DNA from: Methanocalculaceae archaeon
GTDB lineage: Archaea > Halobacteriota > Methanomicrobia > Methanomicrobiales > Methanocorpusculaceae
NCBI GenBank assembly: GCA_031262705.1
Contig: JAISHD010000075.1
Coordinates: 1 to 40,405 of the forward strand
Length of the DNA stretch: 40,405 nt
Reading direction: 5' to 3'
Made by a program: the position numbers and the translations under genes. Each line of letters begins with the position of its first letter. Position 1 is the stretch's first letter. Of this stretch, positions 36,608-40,405 are shown piece after piece. The notes below the pieces were generated by a model. The model saw only the letters and a program-made list of their open reading frames with translations, was not told the origin of the DNA and did no database searches.

Positions 36608-38776
36608 CTACTGTTTTTCCTCTTCCAAGATGATTTCTCCGGAAGAGACCATCCCGGAGACGCTGCCGCATTCTTCCCTGAGAAGGGAATTGCGCCACCA
36701 GATCGATTTTTCCGTGCCGTCACTGCAAAGTACCGGGCCGTGATAAACCCGATCCTCGACATTCAGCAGCCCGGACATCATCTGTTCAAACGCCTGAAGC
36801 CGGTTTTCCCGTACGGCTGCCGGAACAATCATCTCAAACCAGTTCCTGCCGATCAGATCAGCTTCGGTGTAGCCGAGAAGTTTTGCACCGTATCGGTTGA
36901 TCATCTCGATCACACCGTCACGACGGACAACAACCAGCATAACTCCTGCGACATCCAGATAACTCCGGGTACGATCGCGTTCCCGCTGGAGTTTCTCCTG
37001 TACAAGACAACGGGAAGCAACTGTACTGATCTGAAATGCCGTTGACATAACAATGCCGCGAAGCACTGTATCCGGCGCCTGCGGTGTGGTTGACCCGAGC
37101 ACAATGCAGGCAACCGTTCTGCTTTCGTACACAATCGGCATGAGAACAAGGGATGCGGCATTGTCCATGGTGGAGAGAGTTCCTTCAAGGAACAGACCCA
37201 TCCGGTACTTGTCAAAGATTACCGGTTCGCCTTTGCGGATAATGCGATCCACAATCGAGTCGCGAGGAATTGCCGGAGCAAACCTCCCTCCTCTGGACAT
37301 GAACAGAATATAGTCGTCAAAAATACTCCGCTGGTACACAGCAACCGCTTCAAATCCGCTGATCTTCGGCAACATCTCCATTGCCGGATCCCAGATCTCC
37401 TGTGTGCTGGAAATGCCTTCCAGCACAAACGCAAGCTCCCGTGTCAACAGCTGACGGTTCCGATCCGCGACTTCATCGGAGATATCGGTTGCCATCGTCA
37501 GCAAATACTCACGATCTGCGGAAAGAACCATTGGCAGCACCCGGGCGGAGATGTAATGAACAGTGCCGTCCACCTCGAGGCGATCCTCGGGGACGTTGAC
37601 CGGTCTGCGGAACGCCTTTACCTGATCATGGGCATCGATCAAGTGGCCGGAACCAAGACGGGCAAAAAGTTTGGAGGAGGGGAGACTCCGGATCTCTGAT
37701 CGGCTCATGTGCAGAAATTGTTCTGCTGCGAGGTTGGAGTAGACGATGGCATTTGTTTTCACATCGGTTACGATGATGATGCCCGGAATATTGTCCATGA
37801 CACCATCAAGGAACAGCTTCCATCGTTTGACGCCCTGTTCGGCATTCCGGCGATCCGTGATGTTGCGCAGAGCCCCGTTGTAGCCGAGGAACATGTTTGA
37901 CTCTTCATCAAGGACCACCGGTGTTCCGGAGAACTCGCAGTAGATGCGAGTCCCGTCCTTACAGACAAACGGAAACTCAAGCAGTGTGAATCCGCTCTCA
38001 CGAGATATCTCAGCAGTGAGTTCCCAGGAAAATCGTACGTCAGCACCGGATGGCATGAAATCAGAGAAATGTCTGCCGATCATCTCATCAGGGACATAAC
38101 CGCAGATAGCAGTAATCTGCGGGCTGATGTAACGGATGACCGCATGTTCATCCACCGACCAGATGCAGTCCTGCACTGTTTCAACGAGTCTGCGAAACAT
38201 TGCTTCACTCTGTTCGAGAGCTGCCTCGGCACGGACATGTTCGGTGATATCGTCGAGAACAACGGTGACGCCCGGTTTTCCATCGGTGAGAACCATCGGG
38301 TAGATCTTCTGATCCAGATAATACTCTCGATTATTTCGGAATATCCTCAGTTCGCCCCGGACAGTCTCGCCGTGGATGACACGGCGAATCTGATCTGTGA
38401 GCATGTCACTGCAGAGAGTCTTTGCAGGCCCTTCGTAGATGAGAGAGCCGATAATCTCGTCGGAGGTTATGGACAAAAAGGAGAGCAGCGCCTCATTTAT
38501 CTGAATGACGCGAAGATCACCGTCAACCAGAAGCACCATCTCCGAGGAGAGATTCAGCATGGCAGAGACTGGAACGCGTTTGGAGATGAAAAAAACTTTT
38601 GCTTTGCCGAACGTTCGCATCTCTACCTGCCCTGAGACAAGAAGCGTATCCATGTAGCGTGCGATGGTGTTGCGGTTAAGGTGAGCGGCCTCCGCGATCT
38701 CCGTGACTGACATACCTCGCGGATTGTCCTTGAGAAGAGAAAGAATATCGGAAAAATCGCCTGCCGACTCGTTCAT
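36608..38776 (-). CDS. HTH - multi-PAS - GAF-like sensor protein without a recognisable histidine kinase domain
   Basis: N-terminal winged-helix SVTEIAEAAHLNRNTIARYMDTLLVSGQVEMRTFGKAKVFFIS; several PAS segments (IGSLIYEG..., RRLVETVQDCIWSVDEHAVIRYISPQITAICGY, ITDRRNAE); C-terminus ends in a PAS domain. Confidence 0.85.
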   Translation of the reverse strand: MNESAGDFSDILSLLKDNPRGMSVTEIAEAAHLNRNTIARYMDTLLVSGQVEMRTFGKAKVFFISKRVPVSAMLNLSSEMVLLVDGDLRVIQINEALLSFLSITSDEIIGSLIYEGPAKTLCSDMLTDQIRRVIHGETVRGELRIFRNNREYYLDQKIYPMVLTDGKPGVTVVLDDITEHVRAEAALEQSEAMFRRLVETVQDCIWSVDEHAVIRYISPQITAICGYVPDEMIGRHFSDFMPSGADVRFSWELTAEISRESGFTLLEFPFVCKDGTRIYCEFSGTPVVLDEESNMFLGYNGALRNITDRRNAEQGVKRWKLFLDGVMDNIPGIIIVTDVKTNAIVYSNLAAEQFLHMSRSEIRSLPSSKLFARLGSGHLIDAHDQVKAFRRPVNVPEDRLEVDGTVHYISARVLPMVLSADREYLLTMATDISDEVADRNRQLLTRELAFVLEGISSTQEIWDPAMEMLPKISGFEAVAVYQRSIFDDYILFMSRGGRFAPAIPRDSIVDRIIRKGEPVIFDKYRMGLFLEGTLSTMDNAASLVLMPIVYESRTVACIVLGSTTPQAPDTVLRGIVMSTAFQISTVASRCLVQEKLQRERDRTRSYLDVAGVMLVVVRRDGVIEMINRYGAKLLGYTEADLIGRNWFEMIVPAAVRENRLQAFEQMMSGLLNVEDRVYHGPVLCSDGTEKSIWWRNSLLREECGSVSGMVSSGEIILEEEKQ

Positions 38777-38899
38777 TACTCACATATTTGCCTTCGATAA
38801 CTATAATGCTTTCTTCATGGCTCAGCCACAGAGCCAAACATCAATGCCATGCAATGAAGGATAATCTTAAATACAATAATTACGAATAGTATAATAGTA

Positions 38900-38926
38900 G
38901 CAACCGGTGCGAACAACACCGGGTGC
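38900..38926. repeat. Hairpin: 10-bp arms with one mismatch, 7-nt loop, in the intergenic region
   Basis: GCAACCGGTG (38900-38909), cgaacaa, CACCGGGTGC (38917-38926). Confidence 0.65.
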
Positions 38927-39155
38927 AGACAGACCAGTGGAACAAACGCAAAAAAAAACTTACAGATTCCATGCAGTCAACGTCAACCGGATACACCACA
39001 CCACAGAAATCCGGAACGAATGACAACACACCTCATCACACACCTACACACCAGCCTACGTGCGGGAGTTTGCAGGTCTGTCCCCAATACAATAACCACT
39101 TCCACAACGGTTAATGACACACACGTACCACTCTCAAAACCCCCAATTTTCCTTT

Positions 39156-39189
39156 TTAGATGATTTGAAGATTTTTTAAAATTATCTAA
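39156..39189 (-). terminator. Possible AT-rich terminator hairpin downstream of the second purF
   Basis: TTAGATGATTT (39156-39166) / AAATTATCTAA (39179-39189), 11-bp stem with one G-U pair, T-rich flanks. Confidence 0.4.
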
Positions 39190-39264
39190 GAAAAAATGTA
39201 GTTCACAATCGTTTTGACGGCACCTGCAATGTGCACCTGGACCAGCATCTGTTCATAAAAAAAA

Positions 39265-40405
39265 TTACAACTCAGGATTTTTGTACGGATCGATCATCTC
39301 AATGCCATGAGATTCCTCTTCCTCACCGTCGATTGCAATCGGGTACTTTCCAGTCAGGCATCCGGTACAGAGATGACTGCACGGAATGCCGATAGCCTCA
39401 ACCAACCCTTCAAGAGAGATGTGAGCAAGACTTGTTGCCTCGATTGCTTCCCGGACCTCCGCAACGGATTTGTGATAGGAGATCAATTCCTCACGCGTCG
39501 GAAAGTCGGTACCCAGATAGCACGGCGCAATAATCGGCGGGGACGCCACGCGGAGATGCACCTCATTTGCACCGAACTCGCGAACCAGTGCGATGCTGCG
39601 GCGCGAGGTCGTGCCTCGGACGATACTGTCGTCCACCAGCACTACGGATTTTCCGGTGATGTGGCCGCGAACCGGATTGAGTTTCATTCGAACAGCCATC
39701 TCCCGTTTTGCCTGCGTCGGCATGATAAAGGTACGACCGGTGTAGCGGTTCTTGATCAGTGCTTCACGGAACGGGATGCCCGATGCTGCCGCATAGCCGG
39801 TGGCAGCGGCAGTGCCGGAGTCAGGAACCGGTGAGACGATGTCAGCCTTGACAGGCGATTCACCTGCGAGAAGGAGACCGGTCTTCTGACGGACATCATA
39901 CACTGAGATACCATCGATCACCGAGTCCGCGCGGGCAAAGTAGATGTACTCAAACACACAGTGGGCAGGAGACTGCGCCGTCATGATCTGCCGCCAGTAC
40001 ACAATGTCTGCTTTGAGGCGGATGCTCTCCCCCGGAGCAACGTCGCGGAGAAGTTTTGCACCGACAGCGTCAAGAGCCACACTTTCAGATGCAACAATGT
40101 GCCCCCCATCTGCAAACTCCCCGAGGCAGAGCGGCTTGATGCCGAGCGGGTCACGGAATGCATACAATACGCCGTCCAGCATGAAGATGACCGCATACGA
40201 TCCACGAATGCTCCGCATGCAGAAGCTGATGGCTTCACCGACAGTGTGACCGTGAATGATCTCGTTTGCAAGAATTGCGGCGATCACTTCAGTGTCAGAG
40301 GTGGTGGAAAAGATGTGGCCCCGGCCTTCATACTCGTAGCGCAGCTCATCGGTGTTGACCAGATTTCCATTGTGGACGATGGAGAGCGAGTGGCCACGGA
40401 ACAGA
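39265..40405 (-). CDS. purF: Amidophosphoribosyltransferase (N-terminus outside window)
   Basis: Frame open to the window edge: SIVHNGNLVNTDELRYEYEGRGHIFSTTSDTEVIAAIL; SVVLVDDSIVRGTTSRRSIALVREFG. Confidence 0.94.
   Translation of the reverse strand, partial: LFRGHSLSIVHNGNLVNTDELRYEYEGRGHIFSTTSDTEVIAAILANEIIHGHTVGEAISFCMRSIRGSYAVIFMLDGVLYAFRDPLGIKPLCLGEFADGGHIVASESVALDAVGAKLLRDVAPGESIRLKADIVYWRQIMTAQSPAHCVFEYIYFARADSVIDGISVYDVRQKTGLLLAGESPVKADIVSPVPDSGTAAATGYAAASGIPFREALIKNRYTGRTFIMPTQAKREMAVRMKLNPVRGHITGKSVVLVDDSIVRGTTSRRSIALVREFGANEVHLRVASPPIIAPCYLGTDFPTREELISYHKSVAEVREAIEATSLAHISLEGLVEAIGIPCSHLCTGCLTGKYPIAIDGEEEESHGIEMIDPYKNPEL

Noticed and set aside
38923-39114. 63-aa ORF MQTDQWNKRKKK...
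   Set aside because: Thr/His/Pro/Asn-rich low-complexity translation of a CA-rich stretch; no RBS or family signal recognised.

Overview
This 40.4 kb window looks like chromosome from a methanogenic archaeon, probably Methanomicrobiales and possibly Methanocorpusculum-like. The lineage is inferred from CofG, CofD, an FmdE-like protein, LSm, L37e and GGTGAT-type ribosome-binding sites. It is mostly densely packed housekeeping genes: thiC, ileS, purC, ribH, an aminotransferase, trkH and cofactor-F420 genes.

Main points of interest: (1) A three-gene nitrogenase-like H-D-K cassette at about 19.5-22.5 kb keeps the Fe-S cysteines, is neither nifHDK nor an obvious cfbCD, and is followed by a GPR1/FUN34/YaaH transporter. 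(2) A PurF paralogue in an lsm-rpl37e-purF arrangement has lost the catalytic Cys and other glutaminase motifs, while a second PurF about 9 kb away keeps the motifs visible in the window. (3) An overlapping peptide deformylase/Met-tRNA formyltransferase pair is unexpected in an archaeon. (4) An accessory-looking island at 7.0-9.9 kb holds a replication-type ATPase with a degenerate Walker A, iteron-like GGTTAGC repeats, a frameshifted HNH nuclease and a small basic ORF. (5) Two His-rich transport proteins are present, one of them an ABC ATPase with a cytoplasmic His-rich extension. (6) Four reading-frame disruptions may be real pseudogenization or sequencing/assembly indels. No CRISPR array, rRNA or tRNA was identified. 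All family calls come from reading motifs in the supplied translations; no database search was run.
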